DNA of 42,476 nt from SG8-40 sp035528435 (GCA_035528435.1 DATKYN010000184.1:1-42476); one strand, 5' to 3'; shown: positions 24,993 to 34,567, counted from the first letter of the stretch. The notes: generated by a model from the sequence alone, not told the origin. Translations and numbers: made by a program.

Positions 24993-25290
24993 CGATTCAC
25001 TCCTGTCGCTTCGTACAATTCGCTCGAAACGTAATGAATAAAATCCTCCCGTTCATCTGCCCACTCCTTAAACCAGGCGTATTCGCAACCCGCAAAAAAC
25101 CGGCCTACCCCCCGCCTAGATTTGATCCACCCGTTGCAGGCTCTCCTGTTTTACACCTTGCCGTTGCAATGGGTCACCTCTTAAGCGACTGCTCATGCGC
25201 GTTGACACTGCGGTTGCGCCGATGCTAAAAGGAAGATGAAAGCATGATACAGCGTCACGCAATGGGCGTTGCAACGGGAGAGTCGTAACG
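24993..25290. other. Divergent intergenic region upstream of sodC
   Basis: About 298 bases lie between the leftward methyltransferase gene and rightward sodC. A perfect -35 TTGACA occurs at 25202-25207 on the plus strand, with a weak -10 (GCTAAA) 16 bases later, a fair sodC promoter candidate. A short direct repeat of GTTGCA/GTTGCAA type recurs around 25134, 25162 and 25269. No gene or RNA is recognised. Confidence 0.35.
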
Positions 25291-25833
25291 ATGTTTGGCA
25301 GATGGCTGGTGATCGGGTTTTGTGTCGTGATGACGGCGTGCGGTAGCGTCAATTCAGCATTGCAACGCGACCCAACGGCTATCGCGATGCTGGCTCCAAC
25401 CGAAGGCAACACCGCAAGCGGCGTCGTGGAATTCATGCAAGACGGTGACGTAATGCATATCAACATTCGCATCGATGGCCTGGAAGCGAATGCCAGGCAC
25501 GGATTGCACATCCACGAAATTGGCGATTGTCGTGCGCCTGACGGCAGCAGCGCCGGCGGACATTTCAACCCGAACGGCAGCGGGCACGGGGGGGCACACA
25601 GTGACATGCGTCATGCGGGTGACCTCGGAAACGTGCAATCTGACGCGAATGGTTCAGCGCAGGCCGAGATCAAGGTCACCGGCATCAGTCTTGGCACCGG
25701 TAGCGAGAGCATCATTGGGCGCTCTGTCATTGTGCATGCGCAGGCGGACGATCTTCGCAGCCAACCCAGTGGCAATGCCGGACCGCGGATCGCCTGCGGG
25801 CTGATCAGCAAGAACCCGGACAAGTTTTTTTGA
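25291..25833 (+). CDS. sodC: Superoxide dismutase [Cu-Zn], lipoprotein form
   Basis: The 180-residue protein begins with a short signal and a lipobox-like V-M-T-A-C (Cys17), so it is probably a periplasm-facing lipoprotein, unlike soluble SodC. Copper ligands are in GLHIHEIG and GGHFNPNG, and zinc ligands in the HGGAHSDMRHAGDLGN loop. The disulfide pair (GDC near residue 78 and the C-terminal IACGL) is present. It removes superoxide in the envelope. GGGAG lies about nine bases upstream of the ATG. Confidence 0.93.
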   Translation: MFGRWLVIGFCVVMTACGSVNSALQRDPTAIAMLAPTEGNTASGVVEFMQDGDVMHINIRIDGLEANARHGLHIHEIGDCRAPDGSSAGGHFNPNGSGHGGAHSDMRHAGDLGNVQSDANGSAQAEIKVTGISLGTGSESIIGRSVIVHAQADDLRSQPSGNAGPRIACGLISKNPDKFF

Positions 25834-25866
25834 CCCTCGGCAACGCTTGCTGAACCGGCCGGCCAT

Positions 25867-26577
25867 TTGATTCCCTGGCTTCTCCCCGGAGATGCTTTCC
25901 CGCCACTGACGCGGGCACTGCGCGAGCCGAACGGGCTGCTCGCTGCAGGTGGCGACCTTTCAGTGCAAACGCTCCTGCAGGCGTATCGCAATGGTGTTTT
26001 TCCCTGGTTTGGCGACGACGATCCGATTCTGTGGTGGAGCCCGGACCCACGAATGGTGCTGATTCCGGCAGAGCTTCATCTAACCCGCTCGCTGCGAAAG
26101 ACCCTGCGTACCGAGGCATTCGAAGTCACCTCAGACCGCGCTTTCGCGCAAGTCATCATGGCCTGCCAGAGCCCTCGTGACGCCGGGACAGGCACCTGGA
26201 TAACGGACCAGATGGTTGCCGCCTATACGGAGCTGCATCGAGCAGGTCATGCGCATTCAATCGAGACGTGGATCGATGGAAAACTGGCGGGTGGTTTGTA
26301 CGGTGTCGCAATCGGTCGTGCTTTTTTCGGCGAATCAATGTTCACCCGGGTAAGCAACGCGTCGAAGATCGCCCTCGTCGCGCTTGCCCGGCAGCTGCGC
26401 GCCTGGGAATTCGGCGTCATCGACTGCCAGATGCGCACGCAGCATCTCGCCACATTCGGCGCCCGCGAAATACCCCGATCCGAATTCGCACAGCGCCTGG
26501 GTGAATTGGTAGACTATTGCCCGGTTCCAGCGCCCTGGAGACTCGAACCGTGGACAATCGAGCCTGGGGCCCATTGA
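25867..26577 (+). CDS. aat: Leucyl/phenylalanyl-tRNA--protein transferase
   Basis: The 236-residue enzyme adds Leu or Phe to proteins with N-terminal Arg or Lys, marking them for ClpS/ClpAP. Recognisable are FPPLTRALREPNGLLAAGGD, the AYRNGVFPWF motif, WWSPDPRMVL, and GGLYGVAIGRAFFGESMF. The start is a TTG at 25867 with no visible Shine-Dalgarno, so the exact start is uncertain by a few codons. It stands one gene before bpt, which has the complementary activity. Confidence 0.93.
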   Translation: MIPWLLPGDAFPPLTRALREPNGLLAAGGDLSVQTLLQAYRNGVFPWFGDDDPILWWSPDPRMVLIPAELHLTRSLRKTLRTEAFEVTSDRAFAQVIMACQSPRDAGTGTWITDQMVAAYTELHRAGHAHSIETWIDGKLAGGLYGVAIGRAFFGESMFTRVSNASKIALVALARQLRAWEFGVIDCQMRTQHLATFGAREIPRSEFAQRLGELVDYCPVPAPWRLEPWTIEPGAH

Positions 26578-26742
26578 GTTGAGGCAAATCAAAGTCCAGG
26601 CTTGGTGAAGGTGGCGAACATGAACCAGGGCAAGGCTGCGAGATGCATACGCCTGTGACAGGCATGGGCATATGTTTCCCGGCCCAACGACCGGGCGGCG
26701 GCACAACTCACCGGGCGACAACATTCGAAACAGACCAGGACC

Positions 26743-27489
26743 ATGACACAGTTGAATGACCTGCCATTTTCGGTTTTGCAGTTTTACGCTACCGCGCCGT
26801 ATCCGTGCAGCTACCTGCCTGACCGACTGGCGCGATCGCAGGTGGCCACACCGAGTCATGCAATTGACAGCCAGGTTTATGCAGATCTGGTGAAAGTCGG
26901 CTTTCGCCGCAGCGGTGCATTCACCTACCGTCCTTACTGCGACCGGTGCCGCGCCTGTGTTCCGGTACGCATCGCAACCGGGGACTTTACGCCGAGCAGA
27001 TCGCAGCGGCGCGCACTCAAGCGCCACAGCAACCTCGAAGCGCACATGCTCGAACTGAAATACTACCCCGAGCACTATGCCCTGTACCTGCGCTACCAGT
27101 CTCATCGCCATAGCGGCGGCGGCATGGACCACGACAGCAGGGAGCAATACCGCCACTTTCTGCTGCAAAGCAATGTCCGCTCGAGTCTGGTCGAGTTTCG
27201 TGAAGGCGGCAGGCTGCGAATGGTGAGCATTGTCGACCGGCTCGATGACGGACTCTCTTCGGTCTATACTTTTTTCGACCCGGAACTGCCTCGCACCAGC
27301 TACGGTACGTTCAACGTCTGCTGGCAAGTCGACCTTTGCAAGCGACTGGGTTTACCTTATCTTTATCTTGGTTACTGGATCGCGCAAAGCCCGAAAATGG
27401 CCTACAAAGTACTATTTCAGCCAATCGAAGGGCTGATCGACGGCCAGTGGCAAAGGCTGTCGCGTCAGGCCGTGGCGCCTGAAGTGTGA
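26743..27489 (+). CDS. bpt: Aspartate/glutamate leucyltransferase (arginyltransferase family)
   Basis: The 248-residue enzyme transfers Leu to N-terminal Asp or Glu, the second arm of the bacterial N-degron pathway. The N-terminal Cys cluster (YPCSYL and YCDRCRACVPVRI) and the later SVYTFFDPE and YLYLGYWI motifs are typical of the Bpt/Ate group. It lies 165 bases after aat. The usual companion infA is absent here. Confidence 0.93.
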   Translation: MTQLNDLPFSVLQFYATAPYPCSYLPDRLARSQVATPSHAIDSQVYADLVKVGFRRSGAFTYRPYCDRCRACVPVRIATGDFTPSRSQRRALKRHSNLEAHMLELKYYPEHYALYLRYQSHRHSGGGMDHDSREQYRHFLLQSNVRSSLVEFREGGRLRMVSIVDRLDDGLSSVYTFFDPELPRTSYGTFNVCWQVDLCKRLGLPYLYLGYWIAQSPKMAYKVLFQPIEGLIDGQWQRLSRQAVAPEV

Positions 27490-27538
27490 ATCCCGGAACA
27501 CGGCCAATTTTCGACGTCGTTTTGCGCAAGCCCCGCCT

Positions 27539-28573
27539 GTGCTTTATCAGCTAGCACGACCCCTGCTATTTTCGCTGGATCCGGAACGCGCTCACAACGT
27601 TGCGCTGTGGGCGCTTGAACTCGCCAGGCAACTTCGACTTACGCGCCTGTTTGCCGCGGCGAATGTTAGTGACCCCCGGCAAATCATGGGGCTCTCATTT
27701 CCCAATCCGGTCGGCCTTGCTGCCGGGTTGGACAAGAACGGCGCGCACATTGACGCCTTATCGAAACTCGGTTTCGGCTTTCTCGAGGTCGGCACGGTTA
27801 CGCCGCGCCCGCAACCCGGTAATCCGCCGAAACGCATGTTCCGCATCAGTTCGGCGAACGCGATCATCAACCGTATGGGTTTCAACAACCGCGGCGTCGA
27901 CAACTTCGTGTTGAACGTTCGTGCCTCAAACTACCGGGGCGTCCTCGGTATCAACATTGGCAAAAACTTCGACACACCAATAGAGCGCGCGCTCGACGAT
28001 TACCAGCATTGCCTGCGCGTCGTTTACGACTATGCCAGCTACGTCACCATCAACATTTCATCACCGAACACGCAAAATCTGCGCAGCCTGCAAGAGGGTC
28101 CAGCACTCGAGCACTTGCTGTCGGGCCTTGCAATCGAGCGTGAAGCACTGAGTGACCGGCACGGCCGGCGGGTGCCGATCGCCATCAAGATATCACCCGA
28201 CCTTGAAAAGGCTGACGTCCGGTTCGCCGCCGAAGCGGCGTGCCGTTACGAAATGGATGCGCTCATTGCCACCAACACCACAATCTCGCGAACAGGCGTC
28301 GAGCATCTGCCGGATGCGGACCAGGCTGGCGGCCTGAGCGGTGCTCCGTTGCGGGAACGCTCGACAAGAACCATCCAGTGGCTAGCCGAAGCCCTTGCCG
28401 GCGATCTGCCGGTCATTGCCGCGGGCGGCATCATGAGTGCTGCCGATGCCCTCGAGAAAATTTCTGCCGGCGCCACATTGATACAGCTCTATTCCGGGCT
28501 CATCTATCGTGGCCCACAACTGGTCAGCGAATGCGCGCGAGCGCTTCGCAACGGAGCGCACGATGACGGCTGA
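27539..28573 (+). CDS. pyrD: Dihydroorotate dehydrogenase (quinone), class 2
   Basis: The 344-residue enzyme starts at GTG 27539. The N-terminal amphipathic helices for membrane and quinone access (LYQLARPLLFSLDPERAH) mark class 2. FMN and substrate motifs include AAGLDKNG, EVGTVTPRPQPGNP, the catalytic Ser in NISSPNT, and GGI near the end. It oxidises dihydroorotate to orotate at the inner membrane. The PyrK-like gene next door is not its partner, because class 2 enzymes need none. Confidence 0.96.
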   Translation: MLYQLARPLLFSLDPERAHNVALWALELARQLRLTRLFAAANVSDPRQIMGLSFPNPVGLAAGLDKNGAHIDALSKLGFGFLEVGTVTPRPQPGNPPKRMFRISSANAIINRMGFNNRGVDNFVLNVRASNYRGVLGINIGKNFDTPIERALDDYQHCLRVVYDYASYVTINISSPNTQNLRSLQEGPALEHLLSGLAIEREALSDRHGRRVPIAIKISPDLEKADVRFAAEAACRYEMDALIATNTTISRTGVEHLPDADQAGGLSGAPLRERSTRTIQWLAEALAGDLPVIAAGGIMSAADALEKISAGATLIQLYSGLIYRGPQLVSECARALRNGAHDDG

Positions 28574-28614
28574 TATAATTCGCGCCTTTTTTCCGGCTCG
28601 CAACAAAAGGCCGC

Positions 28615-31600
28615 ATGATCATGGGCGACAATCGTCAACGTGCCAATCCACATCGTGACAAACCGTTGAAATCCGACTCCCCGCAGCTTCTGCCTGGCTT
28701 CGGATTCCGGTTCGAGGACCTCTACGATCGTGACGGATTAGACCGGCTTGACCAGCGTTTTCTAGAATTCATTGGGAATGCAGATCCCGGGCTCGTGCAA
28801 CGCCTGATCGGTGCGCGGGAGGAAACCGGTCCGATCGAGCGCAAAGCCGAATCGCAACTGCTGATCGAAGTGGCAGAACACCTGGACGATTTCCTCGCGC
28901 AATTGTTTGCGATCGAAGGCAAGGTTAATGCGTTGTCGGCGGAGCACGATGCCCTGGCGCCGTTATACAAATGCAAGCGTCAGTTCGTCCAGCGAAAGGC
29001 GGTCACAAAGCACAAGGCCCCCGAGGCGGAAACTTTTGACGGCCCCCAACTTCGAGCGGCACTCGTGGAAATGATGGGCGAACCATTTTCGGAATTGAGC
29101 TTCGCGCACCATGCACTGCAATGGTTGGAAGATCCTGAAACATTCAGTACCCAACTGGATACGAGCCAGCGATACGCGGCGTGGGCAGTACATGCCGAAG
29201 CCGGTTGCAAGCATCATGCGGCAGGCGTGCTGTTCAAGGTACCGCACAAACTGGATTTCCAGAAACTGGTTCCCGTCGAAACCAACCGCGACGGCGCGAT
29301 GACGTCACATCGGCTATCGCATATGCGCCGCCGCAACGGCTTTGCCTTGACCGACCAGGGCACTGACCTCGTCGGCGCGCTTGATCAGGCGAATTACTGC
29401 ATCTGGTGTCACGAACAGGGCAAGGATTCCTGCTCCCATGGTCTCAAGGACAAGACCGGCGCGTTCAAGGACACGGTATTCGGGGTCCAGTTAGCTGGCT
29501 GTCCGCTGGAAGAGCGGATATCGGAGTTCCAGAAACTCAAATCAAACGGCACAGCCATCGGCGCGCTCGCCATGATTTGTGTCGATAATCCGATGGTCGC
29601 CGCGACCGGCCACCGCATATGTAACGACTGCATGAAGTCGTGTATTTACCAGAAGCAGGATCCGGTCAACATCCCTGAAGTGGAAACACGGACACTGAAA
29701 GACGTTCTGGCGCTGCCGTGGGGATTCGAAATCTACTCCTTGTTGACTCGCTGGAATCCACTCGATCTTGCGCGCCCGGTGCCCCGCGCAGCCACCGGCA
29801 AACGCGTCCTGATCGCCGGCATGGGGCCGGCCGGCTTTACCGTCGCCCACCATCTGCTCAACGATGGCCATACGGTTGTAGGCGTTGACGGCCTCAAAAT
29901 TGAGCCACTGCCACCGACCCTTTGTGGTGTTGACGTATACGGGGAGCGGGTCGCGTTCGAGCCGGTACGCGATTTTTCATCGCTGATCGAACCGTTGGAC
30001 GAACGTGTCATGGCAGGCTTCGGTGGTGTTGCTGAATACGGCATCACCGTGCGCTGGGACAAGAATTTCTTGAAAGTCATCCGGCTGCTGCTTGAACGGC
30101 GAAACAGATTTGCGCTGTTCGGCGGCGTGCGCTTCGGCGGAACGCTGGATGCAACGCAGGCTTTCGACAACGGGTTCGACCACATCGTTCTGGCGACAGG
30201 TGCGGGCAGACCGACCGTACTTGACATTCCGAACGCGCTCGCCCGGGGCGTACGAACCGCCTCTGACTTTCTGATGGCGCTGCAACTCACGGGGGCAGCC
30301 AAGGCCGACTCCATCGCAAACATGCAGGTGCGCCTGCCGGTTGTGGTTATCGGCGGCGGCCTGACGGCAATTGACACGGCCACAGAGTCCGCCGCGTATT
30401 ACCCGGTGCAGGTCGAGAAGTTCCTGTCCCGGTATGAAACGCTGGTAGCCGAACGCGGTGAAGAGGCAGTTCGTGCTAACTGGGACGCGGAAGAACGCGA
30501 TATCGGAGACGAATATCTACAACACGCGCTCGCCATTCGCACCGAACGCGAACGCGCAAAAAAAGAGGATCGTCCGCCACGCATAGCCGAGTTACTCGCC
30601 TCCTGGGGTGGCGTCACGATCGCGTATCGTAAACGGCTGATCGACAGCCCTTCATATACCCTCAATCACGAAGAAGTCGAGAAAGCGCTTGAGGAAGGGA
30701 TTCGATTCGTCGAGCGAGTTACTCCGGTTTCGGTAGAGGTGAACGATTTCGGCCATGCGACCGCCCTGACTGTCGCCGCTCCGGCAGCGGACGATAACGG
30801 CAACGCAACTGAATCAAGATTGACGTTGCCCGCCGGAACGATACTGGTTGCCGCCGGCACCCAGCCGAACACCGTGGCCGCACGTGAAGATCCGGATCAT
30901 TTTCAACTCGATGGACGTTATTTTCAGGCGGTTGACGAAAATGGTGCGCAGGTACAACCGGCACGGACTGCAAAGCCGGGGCAAGTCCAGGTGCTACTTG
31001 CCAAACAGCATGATGGTCGCTTTATCAGCTTCTTTGGTGATCTGCATCCGTCGTTTTCCGGCAATGTGGTCAAGGCAATGGGCGGCGCAAAGCAGGGCTA
31101 TCCGGTCGTCAGCAAAGTGCTGGAGAACGTACAGTCGACTTTTTCAGGAACGGACGCCGCGTTCTTTTCAAAGCTCAATCAGACGCTGCGCGCGAGTGTG
31201 CACGAAGTTATCAGGCTGACGCCGAATATCGTCGAAGTGGTGCTGCTAGCTCCGCAAGCGGCACGCCGCTTTCAACCGGGCCAGTTCTACCGTCTGCAAA
31301 ATTTTGAATCCCTGGCCCCTCGCGCCGATGGCACCCGCCTTGCGATGGAAGGACTGGCGCTTACGGGGGCCTGGGTCGATCGCGACCGCGGACTGGTGTC
31401 AACCATTGTGCTTGAAATGGGTGGATCGTCCGATCTTTGTGCATTGCTCAAACCCGGCGAGCCCGTAGTGTTGATGGGGCCAACCGGGACCCCCACCGAA
31501 ATCACCAGCGGGGAAACCGTCGTTCTTGCCGGTGGCGGACTGGGCAACGCAGTGCTGTTTTCAATTGGCAGCGCGTTACGCAAAGCCGGTTCGCGGGTAC

Positions 31601-32172
31601 TCTATTTCGCCGGCTACAAACGGATGATCGATCGCTACAAGGTTGATGAAATTGAAGCCGCGGCCGACGTTGTGGTGTGGTGCTGCGACGAGAAACCGGG
31701 ATTCGAACCGCGAAGACCCGATGACAAGGCATTCGTCGGCAACATGGTTGAGGCCATGCGCGCCTACGCTCAGAACGAATTGGGCCGCCAGCCGATTGAT
31801 TTCGGTGATTGCGATCGCCTCATTGCTATCGGGTCGGATCGCATGATGGCTGCGGTTGCAAGCGCCCGTCATGGCGTGCTCTCACCATATTTGCCGGCGC
31901 ATCACTTCGCGATAGGCTCGATCAATTCCCCGATGCAGTGCATGATGAAGGAGATCTGCGCCCAGTGCCTGCAACCGCAAGTCGATCCGCAGACCGGCGA
32001 ACGTTCCTACGTGTTCTCATGTTTTAACCAGGACCAGCCGCTCGACAAGGTTGATTTTGGCGGCCTCGCGGCGCGACTGAGGCAAAATTCTTTACAGGAA
32101 AAACTCACCGGGCAGTGGCTGGATCATTGCATCAAGCAGATCAGAGCTCGTCCGTCCACAACGGAACACTGA
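28615..32172 (+). CDS. Large GltD-like / PyrK-like fused flavo-iron-sulfur oxidoreductase
   Basis: The 1185-residue protein joins two modules. Residues 1-250 are helical and unrecognised. Residues about 260-350 carry GltD-type [4Fe-4S] cysteines (262, 265, 273, 296, 322, 336, 339, 343; the last set is CNDCMKSC). Residues about 396-840 are a GltD-like domain with an FAD site (GMGPAG, 402-407) and an NAD(P)H site (GGGLTAIDTA, about 580). Residues about 860-1110 form an FNR/PyrK-type domain (FQPGQFYRLQN near 887, AGGGLGNAVLFS near 970). The end bears a PyrK-like [2Fe-2S] set (Cys1109, 1115, 1118, 1136). GltD-like plus PyrK-like is the make-up of NfnAB transhydrogenase, here in one chain. It is followed 21 bases later by an RnfB-like ferredoxin gene. 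An electron-transfer role between NAD(P)H and ferredoxin is inferred. A TATAAT at 28574-28579 may serve as its -10. Confidence 0.85.
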   Translation: MIMGDNRQRANPHRDKPLKSDSPQLLPGFGFRFEDLYDRDGLDRLDQRFLEFIGNADPGLVQRLIGAREETGPIERKAESQLLIEVAEHLDDFLAQLFAIEGKVNALSAEHDALAPLYKCKRQFVQRKAVTKHKAPEAETFDGPQLRAALVEMMGEPFSELSFAHHALQWLEDPETFSTQLDTSQRYAAWAVHAEAGCKHHAAGVLFKVPHKLDFQKLVPVETNRDGAMTSHRLSHMRRRNGFALTDQGTDLVGALDQANYCIWCHEQGKDSCSHGLKDKTGAFKDTVFGVQLAGCPLEERISEFQKLKSNGTAIGALAMICVDNPMVAATGHRICNDCMKSCIYQKQDPVNIPEVETRTLKDVLALPWGFEIYSLLTRWNPLDLARPVPRAATGKRVLIAGMGPAGFTVAHHLLNDGHTVVGVDGLKIEPLPPTLCGVDVYGERVAFEPVRDFSSLIEPLDERVMAGFGGVAEYGITVRWDKNFLKVIRLLLERRNRFALFGGVRFGGTLDATQAFDNGFDHIVLATGAGRPTVLDIPNALARGVRTASDFLMALQLTGAAKADSIANMQVRLPVVVIGGGLTAIDTATESAAYYPVQVEKFLSRYETLVAERGEEAVRANWDAEERDIGDEYLQHALAIRTERERAKKEDRPPRIAELLASWGGVTIAYRKRLIDSPSYTLNHEEVEKALEEGIRFVERVTPVSVEVNDFGHATALTVAAPAADDNGNATESRLTLPAGTILVAAGTQPNTVAAREDPDHFQLDGRYFQAVDENGAQVQPARTAKPGQVQVLLAKQHDGRFISFFGDLHPSFSGNVVKAMGGAKQGYPVVSKVLENVQSTFSGTDAAFFSKLNQTLRASVHEVIRLTPNIVEVVLLAPQAARRFQPGQFYRLQNFESLAPRADGTRLAMEGLALTGAWVDRDRGLVSTIVLEMGGSSDLCALLKPGEPVVLMGPTGTPTEITSGETVVLAGGGLGNAVLFSIGSALRKAGSRVLYFAGYKRMIDRYKVDEIEAAADVVVWCCDEKPGFEPRRPDDKAFVGNMVEAMRAYAQNELGRQPIDFGDCDRLIAIGSDRMMAAVASARHGVLSPYLPAHHFAIGSINSPMQCMMKEICAQCLQPQVDPQTGERSYVFSCFNQDQPLDKVDFGGLAARLRQNSLQEKLTGQWLDHCIKQIRARPSTTEH

Positions 32173-32193
32173 CACTTTGGCGCATCTGGTGGC

Positions 32194-32874
32194 ATGGCCG
32201 GTTCGGATCTGATCGTAGCTATTGATGCATTGCTGCCGCAAACACAGTGCACCCGCTGCGGTTACCCCGATTGCCACGCGTATGCGACCGCGATAGCCAA
32301 CGATGGCGTGCCAATCAACCAGTGCCCGCCAGGCGGGGCCTCAACGATCGAACGGCTGGCAGTGCTGACGGATACCCCCCCGGTCCCGCTCAATGCTGAT
32401 TTCGGAACCCAGGGACCGCGCACCACCGCCCTGATCGATGAGAACCGTTGCATCGGCTGCACGCTTTGCATTCAGGCTTGCCCGGTCGACGCAATCGTCG
32501 GTGCTGCCAAACGAATGCATACTGTGCTGACAATCCATTGCACGGGTTGTGACTTGTGCCTGCCGCCCTGCCCTGTCGATTGCATAGACATGATTGAGCT
32601 GGACGACCTCGCACGCGACGGGTACGCGGAAGCAAAGCGTGTACTGGATGTGTCGGTGGACCGCATGGCGCCCGCATCGCGACGACGCTATGCCGCGCAT
32701 CGTGCACGACTTGCCGATCGGCAGGCAGATCGCGAGCACCGTCTGCGTAAGCAAGGCAGTTTCAAGACTGCAGCCGCGCAGCAAGCGGCGAAAGCGCCCG
32801 GCAGCGACAAGAAGGCCGCGGCAATCGCGGCAGCGATAAAGCGGGCACAGGCACGGCGGCGAGTTGGCCAGTGA
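32194..32874 (+). CDS. RnfB-like multi-cluster ferredoxin, lacking a membrane anchor
   Basis: The 226-residue protein has an N-terminal [4Fe-4S] domain (Cys19, 22, 27, 44; QTQCTRCGYPDC), then two bacterial-ferredoxin clusters (CIGCTLCIQACP and CTGCDLCLPPCP). It ends in a basic Ala/Lys/Arg-rich tail. It matches RnfB/RsxB over the cluster domains but begins directly at the first domain, with no hydrophobic N-terminal helix, and no other rnf gene is in the window. It probably works as a soluble electron carrier with the fusion enzyme encoded just upstream. Nth, which follows, is also next to rnfB in many gammaproteobacteria. Confidence 0.88.
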   Translation: MAGSDLIVAIDALLPQTQCTRCGYPDCHAYATAIANDGVPINQCPPGGASTIERLAVLTDTPPVPLNADFGTQGPRTTALIDENRCIGCTLCIQACPVDAIVGAAKRMHTVLTIHCTGCDLCLPPCPVDCIDMIELDDLARDGYAEAKRVLDVSVDRMAPASRRRYAAHRARLADRQADREHRLRKQGSFKTAAAQQAAKAPGSDKKAAAIAAAIKRAQARRRVGQ

Positions 32875-32950
32875 TCACATAAGGAATCGCACGATTTCGG
32901 CGCAGACTGGCCATGGTCCGACCAGACATATGAAGACAGCTTGATTCAGG

Positions 32951-33589
32951 ATGAACAAGAAAAAACGTGAAGAGATTTTCTCGCGCCTGCGCGCTGCGAA
33001 CCCGAAGCCAACCACCGAACTCGTGTATCAATCGCCCTTCGAACTCCTGATTGCCGTAATCCTGTCTGCACAGGCGACGGACAAGAGCGTTAACCTCGCT
33101 ACCGGAAAGTTGTTTGCCGTTGCCAATAACGCGCAAGGCATTCTCAGCCTGGGAGAAAATGGTCTGTTGCCGTATATCCAGCGAATCGGGTTGTTTCGCA
33201 ACAAGGCAAAGAACATCATCGCCACTTGTCAGCTACTGGCGGACAAGTATCACGGGGAAGTGCCCCGAACGCGCGAAGAGCTTGAGCAGTTGCCGGGTGT
33301 CGGACGGAAAACAACCAACGTGGTGCTCAATACCGCTTTCGGCGAACCAACGATCGCTGTCGACACCCACATCTTTCGCGTTGCCAATCGCACTGGTATC
33401 GCACCCGGAAGGAATGTTATTGAAGTGGAGAAACGGTTGATGCGGCTCGTTCCTGAACCATTTCGACAGGATGCACATCATTGGCTGATTTTGCATGGCC
33501 GCTACTGCTGCAAGGCCCGAAAACCTGATTGCCCCGAATGCCCGATCAGCGATCTGTGCGAGTATCGGGCCAAAACCCAATCCGCGTGA
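32951..33589 (+). CDS. nth: Endonuclease III (DNA glycosylase/AP lyase)
   Basis: The 212-residue enzyme removes oxidised pyrimidines. It has the helix-hairpin-helix with catalytic Lys (LPGVGRKTTNVV), the catalytic Asp in VDTHIFRVANR, and the C-terminal [4Fe-4S] pattern C-x6-C-x2-C-x5-C (CKARKPDCPECPISDLC). The length is standard. The stop overlaps the start of the next gene by one base (TGATG). Confidence 0.96.
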   Translation: MNKKKREEIFSRLRAANPKPTTELVYQSPFELLIAVILSAQATDKSVNLATGKLFAVANNAQGILSLGENGLLPYIQRIGLFRNKAKNIIATCQLLADKYHGEVPRTREELEQLPGVGRKTTNVVLNTAFGEPTIAVDTHIFRVANRTGIAPGRNVIEVEKRLMRLVPEPFRQDAHHWLILHGRYCCKARKPDCPECPISDLCEYRAKTQSA

Positions 33590-34026
33590 TGTTCAACCCG
33601 TCTCGCATTCAGGCAAGAGAGTTATTTTTCTCCAGTTTCGAGAAGTACCAATCCGGAGAACCTCTAGAAGGGCTGGAAACGACAGCGCTCGAAGTCATAC
33701 TGCTCCATCCCGAATATCACAACCTGCTAAGCCAGCGCGAGCGCTACATCGAGCGCGACTACCTCCCGGATTCAGGGCAGATGAACCCCTTTCTCCACCT
33801 GAGCCTGCATCTGTCCATCGCCGAACAGCTCGCCATCGACCAACCGGTGGGGATTTCCAGACTATTCAAAAAGCTGGTGGAAATGGACGGCGACCGTCAC
33901 GCAGCCTTGCATATCGTGCTCGAGTGCCTCGGCGAAACAGTATGGCAGGCAAGCCAGACGCGAAGCACACCGGATCAGAATGCCTATCTGGCGTGCTTGC
34001 GAAACCGATTAGGCAAGGGGAAATAG
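33589..34026 (+). CDS. DUF1841 family protein
   Basis: The 145-residue protein starts at ATG 33589 directly on the nth stop. The start MFNPSR and the segments FFSSFEKY and HPEYHNLL match the conserved DUF1841 family of proteobacteria, which often follows nth. PFLHLSLHLSIAEQLAIDQP, with several His, could be a metal site. The function is unknown. Confidence 0.85.
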   Translation: MFNPSRIQARELFFSSFEKYQSGEPLEGLETTALEVILLHPEYHNLLSQRERYIERDYLPDSGQMNPFLHLSLHLSIAEQLAIDQPVGISRLFKKLVEMDGDRHAALHIVLECLGETVWQASQTRSTPDQNAYLACLRNRLGKGK

Positions 34027-34130
34027 ATCTCACAATAGCTGGAAACTTCCCCTAAAGCCCCAACTGGAACGCACGCGTGGCACCCTAATCGCAGCGTAAC
34101 GCCCGAAAGAGGTCGCCCCAAAAAAACAAA

Positions 34131-34147
34131 AGGGCTCCAAGAGCCCT
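34131..34147. terminator. Bidirectional-type terminator between DUF1841 and cytochrome genes
   Basis: A perfect 7-bp stem AGGGCTC/GAGCCCT with a three-base loop is flanked by A runs on the left and TTTA on the right. On the minus strand it is followed by TTTTGTTTTTTT and is strong, ending the cytochrome unit. On the plus strand the T tail is short but may still end the nth unit. Confidence 0.8.
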
Positions 34148-34225
34148 TTATGTGTATGCCTGAAAATAGCCAATAACTGCGCGGTATTTCCGGAATTTGT
34201 CCAGTCGGTCGATTCAGACGCGGCG

Positions 34226-34567
34226 CTACTTCAGCGTATACAGTTGCGAATCCTGTTCTGCAAAATAAGCTGCCAGCGCCTCGATTGCTTCCTTGCCAAG
34301 CGGAGCGGCGACTGCCGCCATGATAGGATTTTTGCGATCGCCACTCTTGTAGTCATGCAATGATTTCGCCAGGTAATCCGCTTTCTGACCACCGATCTTT
34401 GGCGTCTCAGGCGTGAGCATCTTGTTGCCATCTTCACCATGGCACATTGCACATACCGTGGTCACGATCTCGGCCGCATTGACCGTCTCTCCACCATCTT
34501 CAGAGAACGCATAACCCGTTGTAAGGCAACCTGCTGCGGCTGCCATCGCTGCAATATATTTTTTCAT
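34226..34567 (-). CDS. Periplasmic monohaem cytochrome c (c4/c553-like), second of two
   Basis: The 113-residue protein has a signal peptide (cleavage near A-F-S), one haem-binding C-A-M-C-H, and the distal Met in RKNPIMAAVA. The segment PKIGGQKADYLAKSLHDYKSG is typical of the cytochrome c4/c553 fold. It should carry electrons in the periplasm. It is the last gene of the run MBL-SoxYZ-cyt c-cyt c, with 50 bases between it and the preceding cytochrome, and shares the same fold. Confidence 0.9.
   Translation of the reverse strand: MKKYIAAMAAAAGCLTTGYAFSEDGGETVNAAEIVTTVCAMCHGEDGNKMLTPETPKIGGQKADYLAKSLHDYKSGDRKNPIMAAVAAPLGKEAIEALAAYFAEQDSQLYTLK

Noticed and set aside
27539..32172. pyrD plus the PyrK-like domain as a class 1B dihydroorotate dehydrogenase pair
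   Set aside because: pyrD has the class 2 membrane-associated N-terminus and uses quinone. The neighbouring protein is a GltD/PyrK fusion with its own substrate sites.
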